Shown here piece by piece: positions 1-6,149 of a DNA stretch of 7,367 nt; the stretch's first letter is position 1; each line of letters starts with the position of its first letter. Under the pieces are notes generated by a model. It was not told the DNA's origin and did not search any database. It saw only the letters and a program-made list of their open reading frames with translations. The position numbers and the translations under genes were made by a program. Source of the stretch: Pseudomonadota bacterium (GTDB lineage: Bacteria; Pseudomonadota; Gammaproteobacteria; Burkholderiales; Burkholderiaceae). Location: positions 1 to 7,367 of the forward strand of contig JAJXUC010000177.1 in NCBI GenBank assembly GCA_021783435.1, written 5' to 3'.

Positions 1-27
1 CGCTGACAGCCAGCCCCGGCACCTCCC

Positions 28-53
28 AAAACCCGGCTCCGCCGGGTTTTTTT
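28..53 (+). terminator. Rho-independent terminator of an upstream gene off the left edge
   Basis: A 10-bp stem (28-37 pairing with 41-50, AAAACCCGGC against GCCGGGTTTT) with a 3-nt loop runs into a seven-T tract (47-53). The T tract follows the stem on the + strand, while the opposite strand has only four Ts, so it mainly terminates a + strand gene lying before position 1. It also insulates the VOC gene that starts about 90 bp downstream. Confidence 0.85.
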
Positions 54-142
54 CTTGGGCGGCGCCGCACATCGGACCCGGGCACGACCTAGACTTCAGT
101 CGTCCTTGCCATTCTCGAACTGTCGCCCGACGACGCATTGCC

Positions 143-577
143 ATGACCCAGACCACCCATGCCATGCCCCCGTTTCATCTGGCCTTCCCCGTCGACGATC
201 TCGCGCAAGCCCGTCGTTTCTATGGCGGCCTGCTCGGCTGTCCGGAAGGCCGCAGCGCGCCGGAGTGGGTCGATTTCAACTTTTACGGCCACCAGATCGT
301 GGCGCATTTGGCACCCGCCGAGTGCGGGCACCGGACAACCAGCACCGTGGATGACCACCAAGTCCCCGTACGCCATTTCGGCGCCGTGCTGACCATGGAG
401 CAATGGCACGAACTGGCGGACAAACTGCGTGCCGCCGGCGTGAAATTCGTCATCGAACCCTACATTCGCTTCAAGGGCGAAGTCGGCGAACAGGCCACGA
501 TGTTCTTTCTCGATCCGTCGGGCAATGCGATCGAGATCAAGGCCTTCGCGGACATGGCATCGCTGTTCGCAAAGTAG
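143..577 (+). CDS. VOC-fold (glyoxalase/extradiol dioxygenase superfamily) protein
   Basis: This 144-residue protein has the length and layout of a single-chain VOC metalloenzyme made of two beta-alpha-beta-beta-beta modules. Module one (about residues 10-57) opens with [20 protein letters not shown], a hallmark VOC start. Module two begins near HFGAVL (residues 78-83) and ends with [15 protein letters not shown] (121-135). Candidate metal ligands are His12, His78 and Glu131, the usual His/His/Glu positions, so the site looks intact. VOC members include glyoxalase I, ring-cleaving dioxygenases, epimerases and antibiotic-binding proteins, and nothing here fixes the substrate. ATG 143 is chosen as the first start before the conserved strand. 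Met8 (164) is an alternative, and neither has a clear Shine-Dalgarno. It stands alone: the next gene is 287 bp away on the same strand. No signal peptide is seen, so it is expected to be cytoplasmic. Confidence 0.88.
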   Translation: MTQTTHAMPPFHLAFPVDDLAQARRFYGGLLGCPEGRSAPEWVDFNFYGHQIVAHLAPAECGHRTTSTVDDHQVPVRHFGAVLTMEQWHELADKLRAAGVKFVIEPYIRFKGEVGEQATMFFLDPSGNAIEIKAFADMASLFAK

Positions 578-864
578 ACCGATCCACGGCCTCCCGACCG
601 ACAGCCTCCCATTTGGCACGAACTGGAACGCAGCCGAGCGCCGTGGTAGCAAGTGCATGTGCTAGCTGGGGCCGCCCCGCTCCCACGCCCAAACGCCTCC
701 TTCGAGCCAGCAGGGCTCATGCACCAGCGCGACACGACCATCGGCACGCATGCCAGAACTATCGCGAGGCGCTTCTGCCTTGCTTGGCGGCAGTGCCGCG
801 CCGCCAACCGTTTCCAAGCCACGACAAGCGCCGTATCTTCTTCGGAAACCTGAGTGACGCCGTG
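578..864. other. 287-bp gap between VOC gene and hydrolase gene
   Basis: No convincing gene, RNA or terminator was seen. The hydrolase reading frame stays open through this stretch, back to an ATG at 403 inside the VOC gene. The translated part is rich in Arg, Ala, Pro and Ser without recognisable domain sequence, so it is treated as non-coding. The only structure found is the inverted repeat at 784-807. No confident -35/-10 pair was found for the hydrolase. Confidence 0.55.
784..807. repeat. 8-bp inverted repeat upstream of hydrolase gene
   Basis: TTGGCGGC (784-791) and GCCGCCAA (800-807) are perfect inverse copies around an 8-nt spacer, ending 57 bp before the hydrolase ATG. There is no T tract on either side, so it is not a standard terminator. 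It could be an operator for a dimeric regulator, a leader hairpin, or chance in GC-rich DNA. Confidence 0.3.
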
Positions 865-1674
865 ATGAATCTCTATCGCAACATGGACCGGGCGGCTCTT
901 GACGCGGCCTACGACAATGGCGCCGCCGTCCCCGGCAGCGCTGGGATTGTCGCAAGCTGGCAGGATCGCAGCAAACGTCTGCGCAGCATGCGCCCTGCCA
1001 AGCTCGACCTGCGATACGGCGAAGCCGAACGCAACCGACTCGACTACTTCGACGCTGGGGCCGGGACGCCATTGCTGGTCTTCATACACGGCGGATACTG
1101 GCAGATGCGGGAGAAGGAAACCTTCTCGTTTCTGGCCGCAGGGCCGCTCGCCCATGGCATCAGCGTCGCCTTGGTCGGCTACACGCTCGCGCCCGAAAAA
1201 CGGCTCGGCGGGATGGTTGCGGAAATCAACGCGGCATTGGATTTTCTCGCGCCCAGCAGCAACGCCCTTTATGTTTCAGGGTGGTCGGCGGGCGGCCACC
1301 TGGCCGCCATGGCCATGACCCATCCCGCCGTGAAAGGCGGCTTGGCAATCAGCGGAATCTACGACCTCGAACCAATCCGCTTGTGCTACGTCAACGACAA
1401 GCTTGGGCTTGATGACGAGGAAGTCCGGCGCCATAGCCCCCTGACCCTCGCCGCCCCCGGCAAACCCTTGCGTCTCGCTTATGGCGGAAACGAACTGCCC
1501 GAACTGCAGCGCCAGTCCGAAGCCTATTTCCAGGCGCTGCAATCGCAGCAGCGAGACCTCTGCGCCTTGCACAGGCTCGCCGGACACGACCACTTTTCCA
1601 TCCTCGAGGAACTGGCTTCGCCGGATGGAGCGCTCATGCATGCCACGCGCCGACTCATGGGCACCGATCGATGA
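865..1674 (+). CDS. Alpha/beta hydrolase, kynurenine formamidase/esterase-like (HGGYW type)
   Basis: A 269-residue alpha/beta-hydrolase. The oxyanion-hole motif HGGYW lies at residues 75-79, the nucleophile elbow GWSAGG at 139-144 (catalytic Ser141), and the C-terminal AGHDHFSI at 239-246 supplies the likely catalytic His (241 or 243). The acid residue is probably in the GGNELPEL stretch (207-214), but I cannot assign it. HGGYW with this layout is typical of arylformamidase/kynurenine formamidase relatives and of hormone-sensitive-lipase-like carboxylesterases. No kyn genes sit next to it, so the tryptophan-degradation role is only a guess. The start is uncertain: ATG 865 gives the usual family length, GTG 862 adds one residue, and ATG 883 removes six. 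A longer open frame reaching back to 403 overlaps the VOC gene and is not believed. There is no signal peptide, so it is presumably cytoplasmic. Confidence 0.88.
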   Translation: MNLYRNMDRAALDAAYDNGAAVPGSAGIVASWQDRSKRLRSMRPAKLDLRYGEAERNRLDYFDAGAGTPLLVFIHGGYWQMREKETFSFLAAGPLAHGISVALVGYTLAPEKRLGGMVAEINAALDFLAPSSNALYVSGWSAGGHLAAMAMTHPAVKGGLAISGIYDLEPIRLCYVNDKLGLDDEEVRRHSPLTLAAPGKPLRLAYGGNELPELQRQSEAYFQALQSQQRDLCALHRLAGHDHFSILEELASPDGALMHATRRLMGTDR

Positions 1675-1847
1675 TCGCCAGGGTTCATGGGCGTTCGGGC
1701 GGGACTTTGTGCGCCACCCGGCCCCATGCCGATGGTGCGGATCGGGGACGCGAGCGTGCCTGCGCCACGATCACCAATCCCTGACAATTCGGAGCCGTAC
1801 CGCAGACATGCAGCTGCATGTCTTCAAATGCCCTTTCCTTCTCCGAC
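1675..1847. promoter_or_regulatory. 173-bp gap upstream of xth, probable promoter region
   Basis: The gap between the hydrolase stop and the xth start has no terminator and no supported gene. It holds CTGACA (1781-1786, five of six -35 bases). A -10 placed 17 bp later would fall on the palindrome and matches poorly (AGACAT). TCAAAT at 1824-1829 is a fair -10 but lacks a partner. A promoter is plausible by position, with elements unresolved. Confidence 0.3.
1804..1823. repeat. Perfect 20-bp palindrome upstream of exonuclease III gene
   Basis: AGACATGCAGCTGCATGTCT is its own reverse complement with no spacer and no mismatch (1804-1813 against 1814-1823). It lies 24 bp before the exonuclease ATG. 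A CTGACA element, close to the -35 consensus, sits at 1781-1786, so the palindrome covers the place where a -10 would be expected. A repressor or activator operator is the likeliest role. In RNA it would fold into a hairpin (about 8 bp with a 4-nt loop) in the leader. It does not match the LexA consensus CTGT-N8-ACAG. Confidence 0.6.
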
Positions 1848-2624
1848 ATGAAACTCGCCACCTGGAACATCAATTCTCTTGCGGTGCGCCTGCCTCAGGT
1901 GCTGGACTGGCTGCAGGTCCACGAGCCCGATGTCCTGGTGCTGCAGGAAACCAAGCTCACCGACGACAAGTTTCCGCATGCCGAATTGCAGCGGGCTGGC
2001 TGGCAGGCGCAGTGCTTCGGCCAGCGCACCTACAACGGTGTGGCGCTGCTGTCGCGGCAACCGGCCGACGAACCGGTGCACAACATTCCCGGGTTCGATG
2101 ATGCGCAAGCAAGGGTGATCTCGGCCAGCGTGAAGGGGCTGCGCGTGGTGGGCGCCTATTTCCCGAACGGCCAGGAGCCCGGCAGCGACAAGTTCGCCTA
2201 CAAGATGGCCTGGCTCGATGCATTGGAGTCCTGGCTGCGCGCGCAGCTTGCCCGCTATCCGAACCTGGTGCTGATGGGCGATTTCAACATCGCGCCGGAA
2301 GACCGCGACGTCTACGACCCGGAGGCCTGGCGCGGCAAGATCCATTGCACCGACGAGGAGCGGGCGCACTTCCGCAACCTGATCGGCCTGGGCCTGGTGG
2401 ACGGTTTTCGCCTGTTCGAGCAGGCGCCGAAGAGCTGGAGCTGGTGGGATTACCGCAACCTGGCCTTCCGCAGAAACCAGGGGCTGCGCATCGACCATAT
2501 CCTGGTGAGCGAGTCTCTGAAAAGCAAGGTGCTCTCGTGCAGCATCGACAAAACCCCGCGCAAGAACGAGCGTCCGAGCGACCATGCTCCGGTGCTCGCC
2601 GAGCTGGCCTGGCCGGCGCATTGA
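1848..2624 (+). CDS. xth: Exodeoxyribonuclease III (AP endonuclease, XthA family)
   Basis: A 258-residue member of the EEP (exonuclease-endonuclease-phosphatase) fold. In base-excision repair this enzyme cuts the backbone 5' of abasic sites, removes 3'-blocking groups and degrades duplex DNA 3' to 5', with Mg2+. All active-site motifs are visible: Asn7 in TWNIN, Glu34 in LQET, Tyr104 in AYFPNG, Asp145 and Asn147 in GDFN, Asp216 in RIDH, and Asp245-His246 in PSDHAP. Length is close to the E. coli enzyme (268). ATG 1848 is chosen because MKLATWNINS is the conserved family start. ATG 1818, ten codons upstream, lies inside the palindrome and would add an unconserved tail. No clear Shine-Dalgarno precedes 1848, where the sequence is pyrimidine-rich. 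It is transcribed alone or after the hydrolase (173-bp gap) and runs towards ntrC with 39 bp between stop codons. Confidence 0.96.
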   Translation: MKLATWNINSLAVRLPQVLDWLQVHEPDVLVLQETKLTDDKFPHAELQRAGWQAQCFGQRTYNGVALLSRQPADEPVHNIPGFDDAQARVISASVKGLRVVGAYFPNGQEPGSDKFAYKMAWLDALESWLRAQLARYPNLVLMGDFNIAPEDRDVYDPEAWRGKIHCTDEERAHFRNLIGLGLVDGFRLFEQAPKSWSWWDYRNLAFRRNQGLRIDHILVSESLKSKVLSCSIDKTPRKNERPSDHAPVLAELAWPAH

Positions 2625-2644
2625 CCAGCCCCGCCACACCCAGG

Positions 2645-2657
2645 CCTCGCCGCGAGG
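2645..2657. other. Short GC hairpin in the convergent xth/ntrC gap
   Basis: CCTCG (2645-2649) can pair with CGAGG (2653-2657) around a 3-nt loop, midway in the 39-bp gap between the stop codons. It lacks a T tract on both strands and is too short for a confident terminator. It is the only candidate signal between the two converging genes. Confidence 0.2.
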
Positions 2658-2663
2658 TCCAGC

Positions 2664-4241
2664 TCAGTCGTCGAGCCCCAGATCCTGGATCTTGCGGGTG
2701 ATGGTGTTGCGCCCGATGCCGAGCTTGACCGCGGCCTCGATGCGGCGGCCGTGGGTGACATCGAGGGCGGCACCGATGACGGCGCGCTCGAAGCGTTGCG
2801 TGAGCAAATCCATGACCTCGGCCTGCCCGCCCTGCAGCAGTTCACGGGCCACGCGCGCCACCGCCGCCTCCCAGTCATCCTCGATCGCCGGCGTGGGCGC
2901 GCCGGAAGGACTGGCCGGAAGCGATGCGGCAGGAGACGGCTGCAGGCCAGCGGCGAACTGGGACAGCGCGGCCTCGTCCGGCACCTCCCGCACCACGCCC
3001 CCGGTGCCTGTCCCGATCGTGAGCGGGGGCATGTCGACCATCGCGGGAACCTGAATGGCCTGGGGCTGGGCGGTCGGCAAGGCGCGAGCGGGCTGGCGCA
3101 GTTCGGGCGGCAGATCCTTGGCATCCACCGTCAGGCCCGGCGCCATGACGGTGAGCCAATGGCAGATGTTCTCCAGCTCGCGCACATTGCCGGGAAAGGC
3201 ATGGTTCTGCAGGACGAGGAGCGCCTCGTCCGACACGCGCTTGGTTTCCACACCGAGTTCGCGCGCGCTCTTTTGCAGAAAATGGCGCACCAGCAACGCA
3301 ATGTCCTCGCGCCTTTCGCGCAGCGGCGGCAGGCGCAGGCGGATGACGTTGAGGCGATGGAACAAGTCCTCGCGGAACTGCCCCTGCTGCACCCGCTGCT
3401 CCAGGTTCTGGTGGGTGGCGGCGATGACGCGGACATGCGCCTTGATCGGGTTGTGGCCTCCCACGCGATAGAAGTTTCCATCGGACAGCACGCGCAGCAG
3501 CCGGGTTTGCAGCTCGTACGGCATATCGCCGATTTCGTCGAGAAACAGCGTGCCGCCCTCGGCCTGCTCGAAGCGCCCGCGCCTGGACGTCTGCGCGCCG
3601 GTGAAGGCGCCGCGCTCATGGCCGAACAGTTCGCTCTCCAACAGGTCTCGCGGAATGGCTGCAGTGTTGATGGCGACGAAAGGACCGTTCGCGCGCGGGC
3701 TGTGGCGGTGCAGTGCCTGCGCCACCAGTTCCTTGCCGGTGCCTGACTCGCCGGTGATGAGCACCGTGACCTGCGAGGGCGACAGCCGGCCGATGGCACG
3801 GAACACGTCCTGCATCGCCGGCGCCTGCCCCAGCAGTTCGGGTGCGTCGATGCGGGCTTCCTCGCCGCCCTGTTCGCGCAGGCTCTCGTCGACCGCGCGC
3901 TGGATCAGGTCGACCGCCTTCTCCAGGTCGAAGGGTTTGCTCAGGTACTCGAAAGCGCCGCTCTGAAAAGCCGACACGGCGCTGTCCAGGTCGGAGTACG
4001 CCGTCATGATGATGACCGGCAGACCCGGCTGGGTGCGCTTGAGCTCCTGCAGCAGCTCGATGCCGCTGCCGCCCGGCATGCGGATGTCGGAAACCAGGAC
4101 CTGCGGCGCATCGTCGCTCAGCGCGGTCTGCACGTCCCGGATGTTGGAGAAACTGCGGACCGGAAGACCGGCCTTCTCCAGGGCTTTTTCCAGCACGAAG
4201 CGGATGGATTGATCGTCGTCGACGATCCAGATGGGTTTCAT
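2664..4241 (-). CDS. ntrC: Nitrogen regulation response regulator NtrC (NR(I)), sigma-54 activator
   Basis: A 525-residue enhancer-binding protein that, once phosphorylated by NtrB, hydrolyses ATP to open sigma-54 promoters of nitrogen-assimilation genes such as glnA. Receiver domain (about 1-115): acidic pocket Asp8-Asp10, phospho-acceptor Asp52, Thr80 and Lys102. AAA+ domain (about 135-375): Walker A GESGTGKE at 164-171, sigma-54-contacting GAFTGA at 211-216, Walker B LFLDE at 232-236, and the arginine-rich REDLFHR at 290-296. The Fis-type HTH is at about 496-523, ending RNTITRKIQDLG. A Pro/Ala-rich linker (about 381-455) makes it longer than the 469-residue E. coli protein. Every catalytic motif is intact. 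It follows ntrB after 55 bp on the same strand, so the two are probably cotranscribed. Start ATG 4241 matches the usual MKPIWIVDDD beginning. Confidence 0.97.
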   Translation of the reverse strand: MKPIWIVDDDQSIRFVLEKALEKAGLPVRSFSNIRDVQTALSDDAPQVLVSDIRMPGGSGIELLQELKRTQPGLPVIIMTAYSDLDSAVSAFQSGAFEYLSKPFDLEKAVDLIQRAVDESLREQGGEEARIDAPELLGQAPAMQDVFRAIGRLSPSQVTVLITGESGTGKELVAQALHRHSPRANGPFVAINTAAIPRDLLESELFGHERGAFTGAQTSRRGRFEQAEGGTLFLDEIGDMPYELQTRLLRVLSDGNFYRVGGHNPIKAHVRVIAATHQNLEQRVQQGQFREDLFHRLNVIRLRLPPLRERREDIALLVRHFLQKSARELGVETKRVSDEALLVLQNHAFPGNVRELENICHWLTVMAPGLTVDAKDLPPELRQPARALPTAQPQAIQVPAMVDMPPLTIGTGTGGVVREVPDEAALSQFAAGLQPSPAASLPASPSGAPTPAIEDDWEAAVARVARELLQGGQAEVMDLLTQRFERAVIGAALDVTHGRRIEAAVKLGIGRNTITRKIQDLGLDD

Positions 4242-4296
4242 GATGCGAGTCCCGCTGCAAAGGGCAATCGCGTGCCGGGTTCAAGGCCTGGCACCC

Positions 4297-5454
4297 TCAA
4301 GACAGCGGCATGAGGATGCGAAAATCGGTCAGACCGGGCTGGCTGTCGCATTCGATGGTTCCCTGATGTTGTTGGATGAAGGTCTGGGCCAGGGTCAACC
4401 CCAGGCCGCTACCACCGTCCCGCCCCGACACCAGCGGAAAGAACATACGGTCCTTGATGTCCGCCGGCACCCCAGGGCCGTTGTCCGTGATATGCAAGAG
4501 CAGTGCCAGGCGATGGCGCTGCTTGGTCAGCGTGACCTGCCGCGCGATGCGGGTCTTGAACACGATGCGCGCATCCCCCGCGCGCATGCGCTCGGCCAAG
4601 GCCTGCGCGGCATTGTGGGAGATGTTCAGAATCGCCTGGATGAGTTGCTCGCGGTCGCCGCGGAATTCCGGAATGCTGGCGTCGTAGTCGCGCACCACCG
4701 TGAGGCCCTGGGGAAACTCGGCCAGGATCACGGAGCGCACGCGCTCGAGCACCTCGTGGATATTCACGTCGCCGACCACGTGCGGACGCCTGTGCGGCGC
4801 CAGCAGCCGATCGACCAGGGTCTGCAGACGGTCGGCCTCGTGAATGATGACCCGGGTGTATTCCTGCAACTCGCGGGTGTCGACCTCCATCTGCAGCAAT
4901 TGCGCCGCCCCCCGAATACCGCCCAGAGGATTCTTGATCTCGTGCGCAAGATTGCGGATCAGGTCTTTGTTGGCCTGAGCATGGTTCAGCCACTGCTCCT
5001 CGCGCTCCTGCCGGGTCTGCTGCCCAAGTTCGACCAACTCCACCAGAAGCACGTCGGCGCCCTCGGTGCGGGCGACAATGAGCTGGGCCTGGATCGGGTC
5101 CGTCGCGGTGCGCGCCAGCACCGCGCAGTCGAAGCGCTTGCTGCTGAACTCGTTGGCATGCACTTGCCGCAGGGCCTCGTGCCACAAGGACTCCCGGGTA
5201 AGCCAGTGGGCCAGATCCTGCCCCAGGAGATGCCTGCGCGAGAGTCCCAAGCCGGCTTCCATCGCCGGATTGGCGTAAAGCACGCGCCCTTGCGGGTCGA
5301 CCAGGGCCGCCATGGTGGCCAACCAGTCCAGCGCGGCCTGGGCTGGAAAATCAACGTCCGTCGATGCGCCCGGAACCGCAATGGGGTCGGCGGCGTCGGA
5401 AATCCCGGCCCTGCCTTGACGAGGCAATGGAGGATCGCCCCGGTTACGGCCCAT
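4297..5454 (-). CDS. ntrB: Nitrogen regulation sensor histidine kinase NtrB (NR(II))
   Basis: A 385-residue soluble kinase/phosphatase that sets the phosphorylation of NtrC, normally under control of the PII protein GlnB. A PAS domain spans about 42-140 (WLATMAALVDPQGRVLYANP at 44-63). The HisKA H-box HEIKNPLGG has phospho-acceptor His171. The ATPase domain shows the N box around NAAQA (281-285), G1 box DNGPGVP (324-330) and G2 box GGSGLGL (347-353). No membrane segment is visible, as expected for NtrB. ATG 5454 is preferred over an in-frame GTG at 5469: a GTGAG stretch lies upstream of it, and it overlaps the previous gene's stop by only 11 bp (5444-5454), a layout that favours translational coupling. 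The N-terminal 40 residues are low in conserved features. E. coli NtrB is 349 residues. Confidence 0.96.
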   Translation of the reverse strand: MGRNRGDPPLPRQGRAGISDAADPIAVPGASTDVDFPAQAALDWLATMAALVDPQGRVLYANPAMEAGLGLSRRHLLGQDLAHWLTRESLWHEALRQVHANEFSSKRFDCAVLARTATDPIQAQLIVARTEGADVLLVELVELGQQTRQEREEQWLNHAQANKDLIRNLAHEIKNPLGGIRGAAQLLQMEVDTRELQEYTRVIIHEADRLQTLVDRLLAPHRRPHVVGDVNIHEVLERVRSVILAEFPQGLTVVRDYDASIPEFRGDREQLIQAILNISHNAAQALAERMRAGDARIVFKTRIARQVTLTKQRHRLALLLHITDNGPGVPADIKDRMFFPLVSGRDGGSGLGLTLAQTFIQQHQGTIECDSQPGLTDFRILMPLS

Positions 5455-5962
5455 AACGTTGCAACTCACGCTGCAGGGCCTGGATATTGGCCTCTGTCAA
5501 CGTGATCTGGTTTTTCATCTGGGCCACGCGGTCAAGATAAGTCTGGTAGTTCTTCTCGTTCCCCAAGCGCTGGGGCTGGCCGTTGTTGTAGGCCTTGAGC
5601 AATCCCTCCAGCTTGAGTTGCTGGCTTTGCAGTTCGGCCTGGAGGATGCGACGCGCCTCGGCGTCGCGCTCCTTTTGCGTGGCGGCGCTGACGCGATCGG
5701 CGCCCGAGGCGCCATGCGTCGCGGTGGCTGGCTTTTTCGCGCTCGGCGCGGCGGGCGACAACACACTGACGTTGGCGTTGTCCACCGGTTTGCAATTCTT
5801 CGACTTCACCACACTGAGCATGTTCGTGTAGGAGTTGTCCGGACAACGATACACACGGTTCGGGTCAATCTCCTGCGCATGGGCGAACAAAGGCACGAGG
5901 GCCCAACCCCAGCAGGCGAGCATCTGGATCAGGCGACGGCGCAAAGCAGGGATACGGGGCAT
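5444..5962 (-). CDS. Secreted/periplasmic protein with short DUF4124-like domain and C-terminal coiled coil
   Basis: A 172-residue protein of unknown function. Residues 1-29 form a Sec signal peptide: basic PALRRRL, hydrophobic core, and an AHA cleavage site before QEID. After it comes a short domain (about 33-62, starting NRVYRCPDNSY) with two cysteines, Cys40 and Cys57, that could pair in the periplasm. It resembles the short DUF4124 family, judged by eye only. A Pro/Ala/Ser/Thr linker follows. Residues about 95-170 are rich in Glu, Gln, Arg and Leu with heptad-like spacing, suggesting a coiled coil. ATG 5962 is chosen because it places the signal peptide at the N-terminus and has ACAGG six bases upstream. 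The frame itself runs open to 6061. Its stop overlaps the ntrB start by 11 bp, so it is probably the first gene of the ntrBC operon, though a periplasmic protein has no known place in that pathway. Confidence 0.82.
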   Translation of the reverse strand: MPRIPALRRRLIQMLACWGWALVPLFAHAQEIDPNRVYRCPDNSYTNMLSVVKSKNCKPVDNANVSVLSPAAPSAKKPATATHGASGADRVSAATQKERDAEARRILQAELQSQQLKLEGLLKAYNNGQPQRLGNEKNYQTYLDRVAQMKNQITLTEANIQALQRELQRYGP

Positions 5963-6062
5963 CGAAAACCTGTCGGAAGAAGGTGGATCGGCAGGGCTGA
6001 GTGTAAGACCATCGCAGCACCATGCACCGAAGCGGGAACTCGTGCAGCGAGCCGGATGCACC
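5963..6062 (-). promoter_or_regulatory. Leader/possible promoter region of the secreted protein-ntrBC operon
   Basis: About 100 bp lie between the glnA terminator and the secreted-protein ATG. On the - strand a TACACT element could act as a -10, but no good -35 stands 16-18 bp upstream. No sigma-54 site (GG-N10-GC in a TGGCAC-N5-TTGC setting) was found. An 8-bp direct repeat, ATGCACCG on the + strand, occurs at 6022-6029 and 6056-6063. A promoter here is inferred from position, not from a clear motif. Confidence 0.25.
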
Positions 6063-6094
6063 GGAAAACAACAAGGGGACGGCGAACCGTCCCC
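6063..6094 (-). terminator. Rho-independent terminator downstream of glnA
   Basis: On the - strand GGGGACGG pairs perfectly with CCGTCCCC (6087-6094 against 6075-6082) around a TTCG tetraloop, followed by the T-rich TTGTTGTTTT. This is a classic intrinsic terminator, 56 bp past the glnA stop codon. It should end most glnA transcripts before the secreted protein-ntrBC genes. Confidence 0.88.
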
Positions 6095-6108
6095 CCTGCG
6101 GCTTGCGC

Positions 6109-6141
6109 GGCCGGCGGCGTTCGCTATTACGCGCGCCGGCC
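6109..6141. repeat. 8-bp inverted repeat just after the glnA stop
   Basis: GGCCGGCG (6109-6116) and CGCCGGCC (6134-6141) are perfect inverse copies separated by 17 nt, starting 9 bp past the glnA stop codon and before the main terminator. Without a T tract it is not a terminator itself. It may form a 3' stabilising hairpin on glnA mRNA, or be chance in GC-rich DNA. Confidence 0.35.
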
Positions 6142-6149
6142 AGCCAGGA

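Noticed and set aside
613..631. Possible sigma-54 promoter, TTGGCACGAACTGG, upstream of the hydrolase
   Set aside because: The -24 half (TGGCAC) matches, but the -12 half reads GGAA instead of TTGC and lacks the required GC at the fixed spacing.
403..864. N-terminal extension of the hydrolase from ATG 403
   Set aside because: It overlaps the well-supported VOC gene in another frame, gives Arg/Ala/Pro-rich sequence with no domain, and exceeds the family length by about 150 residues.
1824..2639. Long open frame (271 codons) on the - strand opposite the exonuclease gene
   Set aside because: It is a mirror of the exonuclease coding frame in GC-rich DNA. Exonuclease III is unmistakable, and the antisense product shows no domain.
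2751..3746. 331-codon + strand open frame opposite ntrC
   Set aside because: It is a shadow of ntrC, which shows every NtrC motif. The antisense product has no recognisable features.
4231..5505. 424-codon + strand open frame opposite ntrB
   Set aside because: It is a shadow of ntrB, spanning the intergenic gap and gene overlap with no domain of its own.
5910..5916. Lipoprotein signal (MLAC) in the secreted protein
   Set aside because: The cysteine is followed by most of the hydrophobic core, -3 is Met, and a good signal peptidase I site (AHA before QE) lies downstream.
5963..6061. 33-residue upstream extension of the secreted protein (start at 6061)
   Set aside because: It would bury the signal peptide inside the protein. 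ATG 5962 places the signal peptide at the N-terminus and has an AGG-containing ribosome site.
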